Origin: Drosophila pseudoobscura
Taxonomy: Eukaryota > Arthropoda > Insecta > Diptera > Drosophilidae
Direction: 5' to 3'
DNA: 64,000 nucleotides
Assembly (NCBI RefSeq): GCF_009870125.1
Contig: NC_046681.1
Span: 9,933,001-9,997,000, forward strand
A program made the position numbers and the translations under genes. Under the pieces are notes generated by a model. The model did not search any database, was not told the DNA's origin, and saw nothing but the letters and a program-made list of their open reading frames with translations. This document shows, one piece after another, positions 1 through 10,172 of the stretch (position 1 is the first letter of the stretch; every line of letters starts with the position of its first letter).

Positions 1-560
1 TTAAGGACCTACCGCCGGCAGAGTTTGTGGATGCCTTGAACGAAGCCTTCTGCCGCCAGTATGCCCGCGTGGAGCTGGCCGACAAGGCTGTGCAGGCGCT
101 CAACTCATTTTTCGGCCAGCAGGCCACGCAGAACCAGCTGCAATATCCGCCCCGAGTGTGCGCCGTTAAGGATGGGTCGCGAGCTACCTTTCCGCTGGGC
201 TTTTTGCATGCCTCCTCGTATGTGTGCAGTGGTGCCGCTCTAGTGGGCGATGCCGCGCATCGGGTCCATCCCCTGGCCGGCCAAGGCGTCAATCTGGGCT
301 TCAGTGATGTGCGCCATCTTGTCGAGTCTCTGGCCGCCGGCGCCTATGCTGGTTTTAAGCTGGGCGATAAGCAGCATCTCATCAAGTACGAGCGCAAATG
401 CCTGGCCAAGAATGTGCCCATAATGCTGGGCGTCCATGGATTGCACGCGCTCTATTCCACCGAGTTCAGTCCCGTGGTCCTGCTGCGAAGTCTGGGAGTC
501 CAACTCACACAGAATTTGCCACCCATCAAGAACCTGTTCATGAAGGGGGCCATGGGTTAA
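1..560 (+). CDS. Coq6: Ubiquinone biosynthesis monooxygenase COQ6, C-terminal part (5' cut by window edge)
   Basis: This is the last 185 codons of a FAD-dependent aromatic hydroxylase of the UbiH/COQ6 family. The enzyme hydroxylates the ring of the coenzyme Q precursor on the matrix side of the mitochondrial inner membrane. The frame is open from base 3 and no start codon is expected here. The clearest signature is the second FAD-binding motif, GDAAHRVHPLAGQGVNLG (about bases 249-300), whose GD contacts the FAD ribityl chain. It is followed by the family's typical helical C-terminus with a NVPIMLGVHGLHALYS segment. The gene ends at TAA 558-560, and an AATAAA signal follows at 627. The next gene is convergent. 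The N-terminal dinucleotide-binding fold and mitochondrial presequence lie outside the window. Assignment is by family recognition. Confidence 0.93.
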   Translation, partial: KDLPPAEFVDALNEAFCRQYARVELADKAVQALNSFFGQQATQNQLQYPPRVCAVKDGSRATFPLGFLHASSYVCSGAALVGDAAHRVHPLAGQGVNLGFSDVRHLVESLAAGAYAGFKLGDKQHLIKYERKCLAKNVPIMLGVHGLHALYSTEFSPVVLLRSLGVQLTQNLPPIKNLFMKGAMG

Positions 561-1124
561 ACAAAAGAAGACGCCAAGCGCCAAGGGGAATTTAAATTTT
601 AAGCGTTTACAGTTTTTATAGTACGAAATAAAATCGAGTTAATCGAGTCCATGGTCAGTTTAGAAAACACTCCTTAAGAGCTATGTCAATGGTTTTCTTT
701 AGTAATATGTATATATACTTTGTGCAAATAATTAGGTATTAATTTGTTGGATAATTGCTTTTGTGGGTACTATCTGTTCATTCTCTTTCTCGGAATGTTT
801 TTAAAACAAACGACTTTTGTTCGTTTTTCAATTCTATGGGATTCTCTTTTACAACATTCACTTGTGCGTATCGAGCATCATGTGGGAACAGTTGGCTGAA
901 AGTACTAATTATACGCGTTTTTAAGTCCGCAGAATTTATCTAGAGAGCAGAACAAAGTCTTAAAACTAATTTTTGATCATTCGTTGCGGAATAGTTTTCT
1001 GTTGGTGGAGGATACGTTTTAAGGCACGTTTTTGGCTTTTCTCTTTAAGGATAACTTAATCTACAAACATTTGGCATGCTAAAATTCTTGGGAAGTTCAT
1101 TAGAGAGCTTTTTCCGTCTTCTTC
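561..1124. other. Convergent 3' flank between Coq6 and the GT25 gene
   Basis: This AT-rich spacer of 564 bp separates two convergent stop codons. It holds the Coq6 3' UTR and presumably the 3' UTR of the minus-strand gene. No ORF here looks coding and no second strong poly(A) hexamer was seen on the minus strand. Confidence 0.7.
627..632 (+). terminator. Poly(A) signal of Coq6
   Basis: A canonical AATAAA lies 67 bp after the Coq6 stop codon and is the first such hexamer downstream. Confidence 0.65.
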
Positions 1125-3062
1125 TTAGAGCTCTTGGTGAGTTTTGCCTGGCAGTACATTGGACAAACTCTCGCCCATTTTCAACTGCTGCTCGAGTATG
1201 CCGTCGTCGCCTTTCTTCACAAACACTTGCTCGCGATCGCTCTTCAGACGCGCCACACCTTCAGTGGTTTGCACATTTATCTGCTGGGAGTCCTCCGTGT
1301 CCGAAATGTAGCCTGATTCGCCTGTGTAGTGTATGGGATAGAGCAGCAAGGGGGCGGCACTCAAGGCGATGAGGTCGCGCTTCTTGAAGGCAGCGGTCCA
1401 GGTCTTGTTGGGATGGCGATCAAACATCACCGGCAGGAACTCATCAACGGGTATTAACTTCTCGAGTGGCTTGGCAGCAAGCAGTTTCAGGGCGCCTTGG
1501 AGAGAGAGGACATAGCCGAGGGTCCAGTAGGAATAGCCAGCATGGACGAGACTATCGGCATCGGCTACCCACGGTTCGCTCTCTTCCTTGAGACGCTTGC
1601 GTCCGAAGTAGATGAGATCGTACTCCACCACGCTCCTTGCCTGATTCAGTACACGCACGGCATTGGCCCGGAAGTACGGATCGAAACGTATGTCGTCCTC
1701 GAGGATGAGCACTTCTTTTAGCTCGAGCTGCACCATTCGCACCCAGATGCGGTAGTGGCTGAGGAAGCAGCCAATCTCGCCCATGGTCATGGCGCGATGA
1801 TGGTAGGGATCCTCGTAGCCGGGAAGGAATCGTATCCCCATCTCCTGCACACGATCCGAGTTCAATTCTTTGCCATCGACGGCGGGAAAGTGTTCCACCT
1901 GCAGACCAATTTCCTCAAACAGATTCTCCATCTTTTGACGCCTCTCCGGCCGTCGTTCCAGATTGATCATGAATATGTGATCGAGGGTCAGCTTTGTCTT
2001 CTCGGGCGTCTTGATCAGAGGCTGAAAGTACTCCAGGACTGGGGGCACCGCACCCAAATCGCTAACCATGCTGGCTCTGATGTTTAATAGCATTTGCAGG
2101 TCCTGCTCAAGGGTGTCACCGGGTTCCAGCGGCTGCAGGATGTACCCAAAGGTCAGTTCATTGCAGACATGTAGGGGAATGCCCGAGCTGTTGGCAGACA
2201 TGGCAAACACAATGATATCATCCGCAGGGCCTTCGTAGAGAGGCTGATCCAGCTGTTGGTTGCTCTGCTGTATGTCCCGCAAACGTTGGCGATCAAAGGT
2301 GAGATTACGGGCACCCTTGTGGTTCATGTCCACGAGAACAGCAGTGTGGACCATGGGGACCGGAAAGCTGCCCACCTTCTTCACATGATAGATCTCCTTG
2401 TACTCGTCGGTACGCTGGTAGTAGTACTCCTCCGTCATGCCACACCAGAAGTTCGAGTACAAGCTCTCAGACAGCAGCATGGGTGCCACAATTGGCAGCC
2501 TCAGGGCTGTGAGCGTACGCAGTGCCTGCTGCGATGTTAGCAAGACATCAGCGTCGAGAAAAAACACAAAGTCAGCCCAAATATCGCGGGCATATGTGAA
2601 TGCCTCCTCTTTCAGGGCAATCACATGCTTGAAACGCGACACCGTCCAGTCGTAAGGCGAGCTCTCGTTCTGATAGCCATGCGGCCCATCGCTGTCAAAG
2701 GCGTAGTTCACGCTGTGATAGAGATCTCCTGAGTGTTTCAGCCACTGCTTCAGCAGGTCAATGCTGTCATCGCTGCTGTGATCACACCGTAGCCTGGGAT
2801 AACAAATAGTTGAGACAGAGAGACTCCTTCAAACGTTGTATTGTCCTTACCAAAAGGCTATGCGATCCTTGGGATAGTCCTGGTGCTCCAAATAACTGAG
2901 GAACATGGGCAGAATGTGCGCCTTGTTGCGAACCAGCAGTGCCACAAGCACTGTCGGTGGCTGATACTCATCTTGAGCCTCTTTCTCATCCTCATCCTCG
3001 CCGTAGATGCACACAAAGGCACAAATCAGGAGGATGCCAAAAAACACTTGCTTCTTCAACAT
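1125..3062 (-). CDS. CG31915: Glycosyltransferase 25 family procollagen galactosyltransferase, 2 exons
   Basis: Two exons, complement(join(1125..2793, 2851..3062)), give 626 residues, close to human COLGALT1 (about 620). The 57-bp intron has GTAAGG and CCCAG borders, and frame continuity gives RIAFW/LRCDHSSDDS across the junction. I chose the ATG at 3062 (context GAAATG) because it begins a signal peptide (MLKKQVFFGILLICAFVCIYG). An in-frame ATG at 3131 would bury that signal. An N-terminal GT-A-like domain carries DAD at about residues 151-153. The GT25 domain proper starts near residue 341 (DHIFMINLERRPERR) and has EDD at about 436-438. Family members transfer galactose from UDP-Gal to hydroxylysine in collagen inside the ER. 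The C-terminus is HQEL, a KDEL-like retention signal. The gene converges with Coq6. Confidence 0.93.
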
Positions 3063-3791
3063 TTCCACGTCATTACATGCCACACATTGTCGGTTCAAGG
3101 AGGTCACACGCACAGGCACTATCTGCCACACAACGGAAGCAGCGTCTGCTCGATTCGAACTGATGCTGGAGAATAAGAGTTCTTTAATCTATTTATAAAC
3201 GACGAGCGTTAAATGTCCCAGCATTCAGCCTCCTCCTCCTCCTCCAGCACAGCCGCCATATGACGCGCTCTGGCGATAACATATCTATCGCTCTCAAACT
3301 GCAACAACAGCTGTTTGAGGCTCGTTGGAATTTTGAATGTGCACAGGATTCCTGACCAGCAAGAAGTAAGCTATATCTTACTAGTTCATCCGTTTTTAGA
3401 ATACTTCTCTTCTGAACAGAACACCGTATAACATCAGTGGAATGCAAATTAAATATTCCCAACATCGGATAATTTAGTATCTTCTTTGACTAATCTTAGT
3501 CACATACATGGTGTGATTTTGATGGAAAACTTTATACAATGGCTCCATAGCATAATCAGACTTTCCTCCGGTCTAATTCTTTCTATAAGATATTCATTAC
3601 TTTGTACTCAAATCCGAATTTTGGAGCCGTAATAAGTTATCAGTTTCTATTAGATCCCCTAGAAACTTTACACCATTCTTCCTAACGCTTTGTAGATCAA
3701 ATATTTCTTAGCATGAGCTGTTTAGGGTCTTATGCTTGGATTAGAATTCTACTGATGAGGTACTAAAATAGCTTTCCTCTAATTAGTAGTA

Positions 3792-3811
3792 ACACGTGTG
3801 ATCACATGTGT
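3792..3811. repeat. 20-bp near-perfect palindrome with two E-box-like halves
   Basis: The sequence acacgtgtgatcacatgtgt is self-complementary except for one base pair. It contains CACGTG and CATGTG hexamers either side of a TGATCA centre. Confidence 0.6.
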
Positions 3812-3926
3812 GATTCGTTCTTAGTTAGTTTTGTTCTAATTTTCATCATTCATTTATCTGATCAATAAATCTGCCCACAGCTGTTGTAGTGCACTAAAAA
3901 ATAGTCAATACAGAACGTAACAAATA

Positions 3927-3932
3927 TTTATT
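3927..3932 (-). terminator. Poly(A) signal of Cox11
   Basis: The plus strand reads TTTATT, giving AATAAA on the minus strand 31 bp after the Cox11 stop codon. Confidence 0.65.
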
Positions 3933-3962
3933 GCTTATTAACAAAGGGATGAAAAACTTTCA

Positions 3963-4700
3963 CTAGGCAGCCGCCGTATGAGGCTTGGCATAGCTGGGGA
4001 AGTTCAGTTTCAGACCCTCTTTGGCCTCAAAGAACGTATACGACAGGGTGATGGTGTCACAATGCTCTAGCGCCGGATCTTGGGTTATTTCGGGGTCAAT
4101 GTAGAAAAAGACGGGCATGTCCACCTCCTCGTGAGGATTTAGCTGTTGCTCCTCGAAGCAGAAGCATTGGATTTTGTTGAAATACGCGCCAGCCTCGAAG
4201 GGGATCACATTGTAGGTGCTTATGCCAATCACGGCCTTGTCCGTGGGATTTCTCGCCGTGTAGAAGGCCAGGGCGGTCTCGCCAGGTGCCACTTTGATCT
4301 CGTATTGCTGCGGCTTGAAGTTCCAGCGCATGGAGGAGCCAATGTCCGCATTGAAGCGTATTTTGAGCACACGATCGTTCACCTTCACCATATGCTCCAC
4401 CTTTTCGGCGTCGTGGCCCTGCGATGTCGTTCCTCCGTAGCTATAGGCCTGGCAGAAAATGCTGTACAGAGGCACGGCCGCATAGCTCAGGCCCATAATG
4501 AGAACCCCTCCGGCTGTGATGTAGTACAAGGTACTCTTGAGTCGTAGCTTTCGCGCTGCCTCGCCGGGAGAATCGGTGGATTTCATCCGGATGCGGCATT
4601 GCAAGAGCTGTTGTGGTCGTTGGCCACTGCAATGGGGGGTGAATGTTCTCCTCAGCAGCTGCTGGCACTGACCACGCACGGCGAAAAGGGTGCGCAGCAT
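3963..4700 (-). CDS. Cox11: Cytochrome c oxidase copper chaperone COX11
   Basis: A single exon encodes 245 residues, starting at ATG 4700-4698. COX11 is a copper-binding protein of the mitochondrial inner membrane that supplies the CuB site of COX1. The N-terminus is basic and lacks acidic residues for about 40 positions, as in a mitochondrial presequence. One membrane segment spans about residues 59-82 (YYITAGGVLIMGLSYAAVPLYS), followed by the conserved FCQ cysteine at residue 83. The intermembrane-space immunoglobulin-like domain contains the copper motif CFCF at residues 179-182 in the context QCFCFEEQQL. It also has the family's C-terminal DITLSYTF-like block (DTITLSYTFF). All hallmark residues are present, so the gene looks intact. 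Its promoter lies in a 200-bp gap that also holds the 3' end of the next minus-strand gene. Confidence 0.96.
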   Translation of the reverse strand: MLRTLFAVRGQCQQLLRRTFTPHCSGQRPQQLLQCRIRMKSTDSPGEAARKLRLKSTLYYITAGGVLIMGLSYAAVPLYSIFCQAYSYGGTTSQGHDAEKVEHMVKVNDRVLKIRFNADIGSSMRWNFKPQQYEIKVAPGETALAFYTARNPTDKAVIGISTYNVIPFEAGAYFNKIQCFCFEEQQLNPHEEVDMPVFFYIDPEITQDPALEHCDTITLSYTFFEAKEGLKLNFPSYAKPHTAAA

Positions 4701-4821
4701 TTGAAACTATTCGTCCGGTCTGTACAATGAGTAAATCCTAGTTGTTTTCATCTAAAACCCACTGTTTGTATAATCTTCCTAGGCACTTGATACGTTTCAG
4801 TGTGTACACACAAAGTTCTAT

Positions 4822-4856
4822 CAGCTGTTTGGCACCAGCTATCACAACTATCGATA
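4822..4856. promoter_or_regulatory. Cox11 promoter elements: CAGCTG E-box and DRE
   Basis: CAGCTG at 4822-4827 and TATCGATA (DRE core) at 4849-4856 lie 122-156 bp upstream of the Cox11 ATG. This pair is the usual TATA-less housekeeping promoter combination in Drosophila. Site calls are by consensus match only. Confidence 0.65.
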
Positions 4857-4901
4857 GTCATTTGGCGCTCATCGGCAAAAACGGCAATGTTGGACTTAAA
4901 T

Positions 4902-5633
4902 TTATGTTTTGAACTTACGAGAATTCTGATAGCCCTTTTGGAAATTCATGTAGAGAATCTGTAGGAGGCAGCGGATTATCTTGTCCCTTATCTTGACATG
5001 CTCCTTGAAATGTACATAGCGGAAGACCAGCTTCAGGTCATCGCACATCGTCAGAAAGTGCATCCAGATGGTGTCTGCAAAAACGCTGCGGTCCGCATTC
5101 TGCTCCAGCAGGACGAACAGCTTCAGCACTTGCTCGATGACGTCCTCGTCAAAGATAGCATAGCGCTTGGCTCCCGGAATGGTAAGCGTCAGCAGGTACG
5201 TGCTGGCCGCATTCAGGGAAAGCTGCAGGTTGAGGTTCTGATTGAGCACGTCAGGAGCTGCCTCCAGTATATGGGCGGGCGGAATGGACAAGCTCACGAC
5301 AGTGTAGATGTACGCGAGATATGCACTGGCCGGAGAGAAACTTATAATGTTTGACCAGTTGTCGTGGGTATTGCTATAACTGTTGGTGGATATACTGCCT
5401 TCGTCGTCGCGCAAAGACCGTATGACGCCCGCCAATTCGCGTAGCGTCTGCAGTTGTTGTTGCATTTGTTCCTGGCGGCTCCATATTGGCAGCGACCAGA
5501 ACTCGCGGCCGCGCTCATTGCCCTCATCCGGACTTGCTATCTCGCCGTACAGCCACTCCTCCACATCGACCCACTGCAGGCCGGGAACATAATTCTCTCT
5601 TAAATCACTAAAAATACGATTCAACTCGGACAT
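4902..5633 (-). CDS. Unrecognised alpha-helical protein, about 243 residues
   Basis: The reading frame starts at ATG 5633-5631 and gives 243 residues. I do not recognise the family. Length, Drosophila-like codon use and a DRE 26 bp upstream of the ATG support a real gene. The N-terminus is charged with tryptophans (LQWVDVEEWLYGE, EFWSLPIWSRQEQ). A short Ser/Asn-rich linker lies near residues 80-95. The rest is predominantly hydrophobic helix, including SAYLAYIYTVVSLSIPPAHI and a C-terminal run ending near CLLQILYMNFQKGYQNS, which suggests a helical repeat fold rather than membrane segments. No signal peptide is seen. The last six codons overlap a good splice donor (CTC|GTAAGT, exon edge at 4919), so the true protein might continue in another exon, although only 200 bp separate it from Cox11. 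Confidence 0.8.
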   Translation of the reverse strand: MSELNRIFSDLRENYVPGLQWVDVEEWLYGEIASPDEGNERGREFWSLPIWSRQEQMQQQLQTLRELAGVIRSLRDDEGSISTNSYSNTHDNWSNIISFSPASAYLAYIYTVVSLSIPPAHILEAAPDVLNQNLNLQLSLNAASTYLLTLTIPGAKRYAIFDEDVIEQVLKLFVLLEQNADRSVFADTIWMHFLTMCDDLKLVFRYVHFKEHVKIRDKIIRCLLQILYMNFQKGYQNSRKFKT

Positions 5634-5658
5634 GTTTACATTTTTCTGCTATTGTCAC

Positions 5659-5666
5659 TATCGATA
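5659..5666. promoter_or_regulatory. DRE (TATCGATA) upstream of the unrecognised gene
   Basis: A perfect DRE core sits 26 bp upstream of the ATG at 5633 and is followed by a second partial match, GTCGATA. It lies in the 246-bp gap between this gene and Elp4. Confidence 0.65.
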
Positions 5667-5879
5667 GTCGATACAGCGACGAAACAGATGCTGATGGCTA
5701 TCGAAACGAAAGGTATCGAGCACACACAGATGCAGGCGGTTGACATTCAAAGTGGGAGGAAAAATGCAGAGTTGATATATTAATGCAATTACTTGGCTTA
5801 TTATTATGCAATTTTGTTGTTTTGTGGATACATACTTAATTTCTAATTCCACTGCAGTGTGCGTAGCAACCATTGACAG

Positions 5880-7256
5880 CTAGAAATCCAACGAGGCGGA
5901 GGCATTGGAATTGATCAACACGTTGGACCCGCACTTGGGCGAGGCCATAATATCATCAGCAGCCAGCGCAGACTGTGGATTGGCAGGCGACTCCTGCAGC
6001 TCTGGCGGCAGATGGAAGCGCTCGATAACGAACTTCTTACGGCGCAATTTGAAAGCCAGATCCGTGGTTTCCGGCATGTGCACGGCCAGGGTGTTCAGGG
6101 CCGACATCTTGTGCAGATGGAGGAGGCCGCTGTACTCCTTAAAGGCCGGGTGCGTTTCCCTCTCAGAGCCGGCAAACGACTCCAGTTCGATGGCATAGTC
6201 CACCAGTTGACGTATCTTGGGCACTAGACTGGCATCGTACTTGGCAATCAGATGCATTGGCATTGTTATAAGGCAAACTGAGTTGCAGTTGCGCACGCTG
6301 GCCATGAGCAGGGTCAGAAACTTGAGCAGATCCTCACCAAAGTTATCGTCGTACCACAAGGGTGAGCCCAGCGAGGTGAGGCAAACGCGGCAGAGATGCT
6401 TCTTGGTGCCGGTGATGAAGCTCTCGTCGCGCAGCTGCTGCTGAATATCGTTGAGGAGTCCGCCGTAACGCGTATTATGGAAGACATTCTGGGGCCAAAC
6501 GGCTGGCTGGCTGCCCGTTTTCGTGTTGGTCGTTACGGTGGCGGTGTTGTTGGCAGTGCTATCGGTAGCTGCAGTGGTGGCATTATTGTCCAAGGGTTTT
6601 ATATCACCATCGGCATCGGCCTCAACATTGGCTTCGGGTTCGACAGCCGTCGAATCCTCCTCGCCCATAGCCTCGGCCATGGGCTGCTGATCCATGGAGA
6701 TGGATGGAGAGCTGCTCTTGGATAGTTCGCCGTCACCAATCCAGTTGTCTTTGTGGCTATCATCCCAAATGACGGTGTTGGCATAGTACAGCATTCGCGA
6801 GTCCATCTGCTCCATCAGATTGAAATGATGTCCAATCTTGGCCGTGGCATGCTCCGAGCTCACCAACGGTAAATCATTGTAGCGCCATGCAATCCTTAGC
6901 CCATTCTCCCCTGTCTCGCCCGTCTGCTCACTGGCAATCTGCTCCTCGCGCTGCTCCACTTCGGTCAGGGGCCGGGGCAGACGACGCAACATCTCGGCGG
7001 GGATATCGTCCAGACTGCCGAGAAATATTTCCTGCTTGGAGAGCACGCCCTCGGCCAGGAAGTACTTGGCCAGCACTTTGGCATGGGTCATGAAGCGATC
7101 CTCTTCAATCAGGCAAATGGAGCCCACGGGCAGGCCGCCGCCGATTACCACGTCAAGATACGGATTACCGCTCGATGTTATTATCTGGGCGGTGTGGGGG
7201 CTGGTGCGAGTGCCCGGGATGGGCTTTTGCACGTTGCGTTTGCGAAAGCTGGTCAT
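5880..7256 (-). CDS. Elp4: Elongator complex subunit ELP4 (PAXNEB family)
   Basis: A single exon encodes 458 residues from ATG 7256-7254. ELP4 forms the ELP4-5-6 hexameric ring of Elongator, which supports cm5U-type modification of wobble uridines in tRNA. The N-terminal block has SGNPYLDVVIGGGLPVGSI (about residues 29-47) followed by CLIEEDRFMTHAKVLAKYF. This is a RecA-like fold in which the glycine loop lacks a canonical Walker A lysine, as in the family. The second half of the core (NVFHNTRYGGLLNDIQ onward, from about 257) carries the conserved LCRVCLTSLGSPLW strand. Residues about 178-250 form a low-complexity acidic, Thr/Asn-rich insertion that probably loops out. It is divergent to Vps52 and shares its promoter. 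Confidence 0.94.
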   Translation of the reverse strand: MTSFRKRNVQKPIPGTRTSPHTAQIITSSGNPYLDVVIGGGLPVGSICLIEEDRFMTHAKVLAKYFLAEGVLSKQEIFLGSLDDIPAEMLRRLPRPLTEVEQREEQIASEQTGETGENGLRIAWRYNDLPLVSSEHATAKIGHHFNLMEQMDSRMLYYANTVIWDDSHKDNWIGDGELSKSSSPSISMDQQPMAEAMGEEDSTAVEPEANVEADADGDIKPLDNNATTAATDSTANNTATVTTNTKTGSQPAVWPQNVFHNTRYGGLLNDIQQQLRDESFITGTKKHLCRVCLTSLGSPLWYDDNFGEDLLKFLTLLMASVRNCNSVCLITMPMHLIAKYDASLVPKIRQLVDYAIELESFAGSERETHPAFKEYSGLLHLHKMSALNTLAVHMPETTDLAFKLRRKKFVIERFHLPPELQESPANPQSALAADDIMASPKCGSNVLINSNASASLDF

Positions 7257-7712
7257 CTTTTCTTTTGTACAATCAGAATTAACCTTCTTTTTTAGCTTCT
7301 CTTCGCGTAAACTTGTGCAGCCGGTAGGGGTACTCCTGCAAGTTTAATAGTATCGATAGACGCTCTCTCAGCTGTTTGTTTTGTGTGCGGATGCATTTGT
7401 GACGACACTATTGCAGTAAGGGTATTCTTCGAGGTATATCGGTACCGAAACCAGCTGGGTGATTGCAAAAGTTTACAAATTCCAATTTGATGACATAGTT
7501 ATAGGAAAATAAAGGAAAAAGAATATGCATAAAGTTCTTTTTATCAATTTCAAAACTTGTATATCAGGCTAAAATCAGCTGAGAAAAGACCGTTTATCGA
7601 ATTTATGATCAGCAGCCGCCGTGGTCACACTGGATTGGAAAGCCCAAAATCATAAACAAACGCTGAATAGCGTCGAGTTGCTAAATTGCTAAATACGTTT
7701 AAAGGCCAGGCC
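7257..7712. promoter_or_regulatory. Divergent promoter of Elp4 and Vps52
   Basis: The 456 bp between the two start codons contain a DRE (TATCGATA, 7351-7358) and a CAGCTG E-box (7369-7374) close to Elp4. A full match to Motif 1, the M1BP site YGGTCACACTR, lies at 7622-7632, 81 bp before the Vps52 ATG. The arrangement suggests DRE-driven Elp4 and Motif-1-driven Vps52 transcription, which is inference from consensus sites. Confidence 0.7.
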
Positions 7713-10094
7713 ATGGCCACGCACTCGGAAGTGGCGTCGCCTCAGATGACAGAGCAGTTGGACAATGAAGAAGTTCGGGAAATACTGAAAAACACCACCG
7801 ATCTGCGCCAGTACTCCCGTCAGATTGAAAAGGAATTCAAGGAAGTGGAGAATAAATCCATTGAGGGTGGGTATTGGTGATACAATTCCACAATTACAAC
7901 AAACTTTAGTGGGTTCTTTCAACATTTAGATTACATCGCCGAGTCCCAGAACATTGCAAATCTGCACAATCAGATAAACGACTGCGACGATGTGCTTGAA
8001 CGTATGGAGAACATGCTAATGAGCTTCCAGAGCGTGCTGAACAACATCAGCACCGAAATTACCCAGTTGCAACGGAAATCCGTCTCCATGTCGTTGCAGT
8101 TGACCAACCGACAGTCGGTGAAGGCACAGCTGTCGCAGTTTATTGAGGACATGGCCGTGTCCGAGGAGATGATAACCATCATCATGGAGACCCCGGTCAC
8201 GGAGCGTGATTTCAGCAGTCAACTGAACGTGCTGAATCACAAGCTGTCCCTGATGAAGGAGCTCAGCTTCAAGGAGTCCAAGTCCACCAGCGATGTGAGC
8301 GATGTCCTGCACAAGCTGCGACTGAAGGCCATGACAAAGATCCGCAGCTATCTGCTTGAGCAAATCTACAAGTTCCGCAAGCCCATGACCAACTATCAGA
8401 TACCACAGAATGCCATGCTCAAGCATAAGTTCTTCTTCGAATTCATTCTGTCCAATGAGCGGCACGTGGCCCAGGAGATATGCAGCGAGTATATCGATAC
8501 CATGGGCAAGATTTACTATAGTTATTTTAAGGTAGGCTTCATTTAATTCAAGAGATTCAAGAGATCGTAGTTTGCAAAGCTAATCCGAACCCATGGATTT
8601 TTGCAGAGTTATTCCACCCGCTTGACCAGTCTCAAATTCGAGGAATCCTGCACCAAGGACGATCTGATGGGCATTGAAGACAATGCCTCCAAAGGATTGT
8701 TCTCCAAGACCACCAGCCTAAAGCACAAGAGCACCATCTTCACAATTGGCAAGCGGGGAGACATACTTAACCAGCAGCTGGAGGCTCCCATCATAGTGCC
8801 GCATGCCCAGCTAAAGAATCGCGTGAGATTTGTGAATGCTCCATGGTATGGTAGACCTTGATATCCAAGATGATTTTTATTTGCAGTACACAGTAGAGGC
8901 TCTGTTTCGTTCCGAGCAATATGCGCTGGTGGACAATGCCTGTCGGGAGTATCTATTTGTGACAGAATTCTTCATGGTGCGTGGCAGCCAAGCGCAGGAT
9001 TTATTCAATCAGATAATGGGCAAAACATTGACTCTGATGATTGTAAGTAAAGTCCGCTATACGCGTAAAGGAATTAATGTTTATTTTGCGATCGCGTAGA
9101 AAAACCTGGAGACGTCCATACACGACTGCTACGACACCATAGCCATGTTTCTTTGCATCCATTTGATATTCCGCTATCAACTGATGTGCCACAAGCGCTG
9201 TGTGCCCGCCCTCGATAAGTGAGTTTTTTCTTTTGGGCATATCTACATAGATACCGATTTAATCATAGATTCCCAACAGATATTGGGACTCGCTGCAATC
9301 GGTTATCTGGCCACGATTAGAGCATGTTTTTCGCCTAAACATACAGAGCATCCATGACTGTGATCCCACCAAGTTCAACAAGGAGTTGGGACCGCACTAT
9401 GTATGCCTTATAATCTGATTAATGACGATGCCATATCACAATCAACAACCCATTTGCCTTGCAGATAACCCGACGCTATGCGGAGTTTAGTGCCGCCATT
9501 GTGGGAATCTCGGAGCATTTTCCCAACGAGCTGGTTAGCCGGCTGCTGCTGGAGCTGCAGAATGAGGTGGAGTGTTTCATTTTGCGCATGGCTGCCATAT
9601 TTCCCACCCGCAAGGATCAGCTCATTTATCTCATTAACAACTATGACCTGGTCCTGGGCGTGCTGATGGAGCACACGCGCGACAACTCCAAGGAGGCGGA
9701 GGCCTTCCGCGAGCAACTGAATGCCCGCAGCAACGAGTATGTGGAGGAAATACTTGCCCCGCACTTTGGGGGCATCATACAGTTTGTCAAGGAGTGCGAG
9801 CACTTCTTTGAGAAGGAGCAGATGGATGAGTTGCGCAAGCAGGAGCGTCGCAGCCTTGCTCTGGTGGCCAGCTTCTCGGCCAACTGGAAGAAATCGCTGG
9901 AGGAACTTAATCGCGAAGTACTTTTGTCATTCCCCTCGCTGCTGACAGGATCCCAGCTGCTGCAGCTGGCTCTGGCCAGTCTAGTGCAATACTATCATCG
10001 CTTCCACAAGCTCCTCACGCCAAACGCGCGCGCCCAGTTGACTAACATCCATGTGGTGATGGTGGAAATTAAAAAGTACAAGAGTAATTACTGA
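7713..10094 (+). CDS. Vps52: Vacuolar protein sorting-associated protein 52, 7 exons
   Basis: Seven exons, join(7713..7866, 7930..8531, 8607..8822, 8887..9042, 9100..9218, 9280..9400, 9465..10094), give 665 residues against about 720 in human VPS52. All introns are 57-75 bp with GT-AG borders, and the frame is unbroken. The start is the ATG at 7713 (GCCATGG context). VPS52 is a core subunit of the GARP and EARP tethering complexes, which capture endosome-derived vesicles at the trans-Golgi network and recycling endosomes. An N-terminal coiled coil spans about residues 20-130. Conserved blocks follow: NYQIPQNAMLKHKFFFEF (near 205), DDLMGIEDNASKGLFSK, EALFRSEQYALVDNACREYL, ITRRYAEFSAAI and the C-terminal INIH-type block (LTNIHVVMVEIKK). 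Its 3' end nearly meets that of the minus-strand TXNDC17-like gene. Confidence 0.96.
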
Positions 10095-10172
10095 GAGGAG
10101 GCGCCTTTAATCAGTGTTGTATGTATGTATGCGTGTTCTAAAATATATAAGTCAAAATTGTAAGTACTCCGT

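Larger units (their letters stand above)
3063..3962. other. Intergenic region upstream of the GT25 gene and downstream of Cox11
   Basis: This 900-bp spacer holds the 5' UTR and promoter of the GT25 gene near 3063-3330, including a CAGCTG E-box at 3308-3313 in the context AACAGCTGTTT. The remainder is AT-rich and includes the Cox11 3' flank. A 20-bp near-palindrome lies at 3792-3811. Short ORFs here, such as the one at 3193-3465, look non-coding. Confidence 0.6.

Noticed and set aside
3193..3465. 90-codon minus-strand ORF upstream of the GT25 gene
   Set aside because: Overlaps promoter sequence and a CTC-rich tract; no conserved motif.
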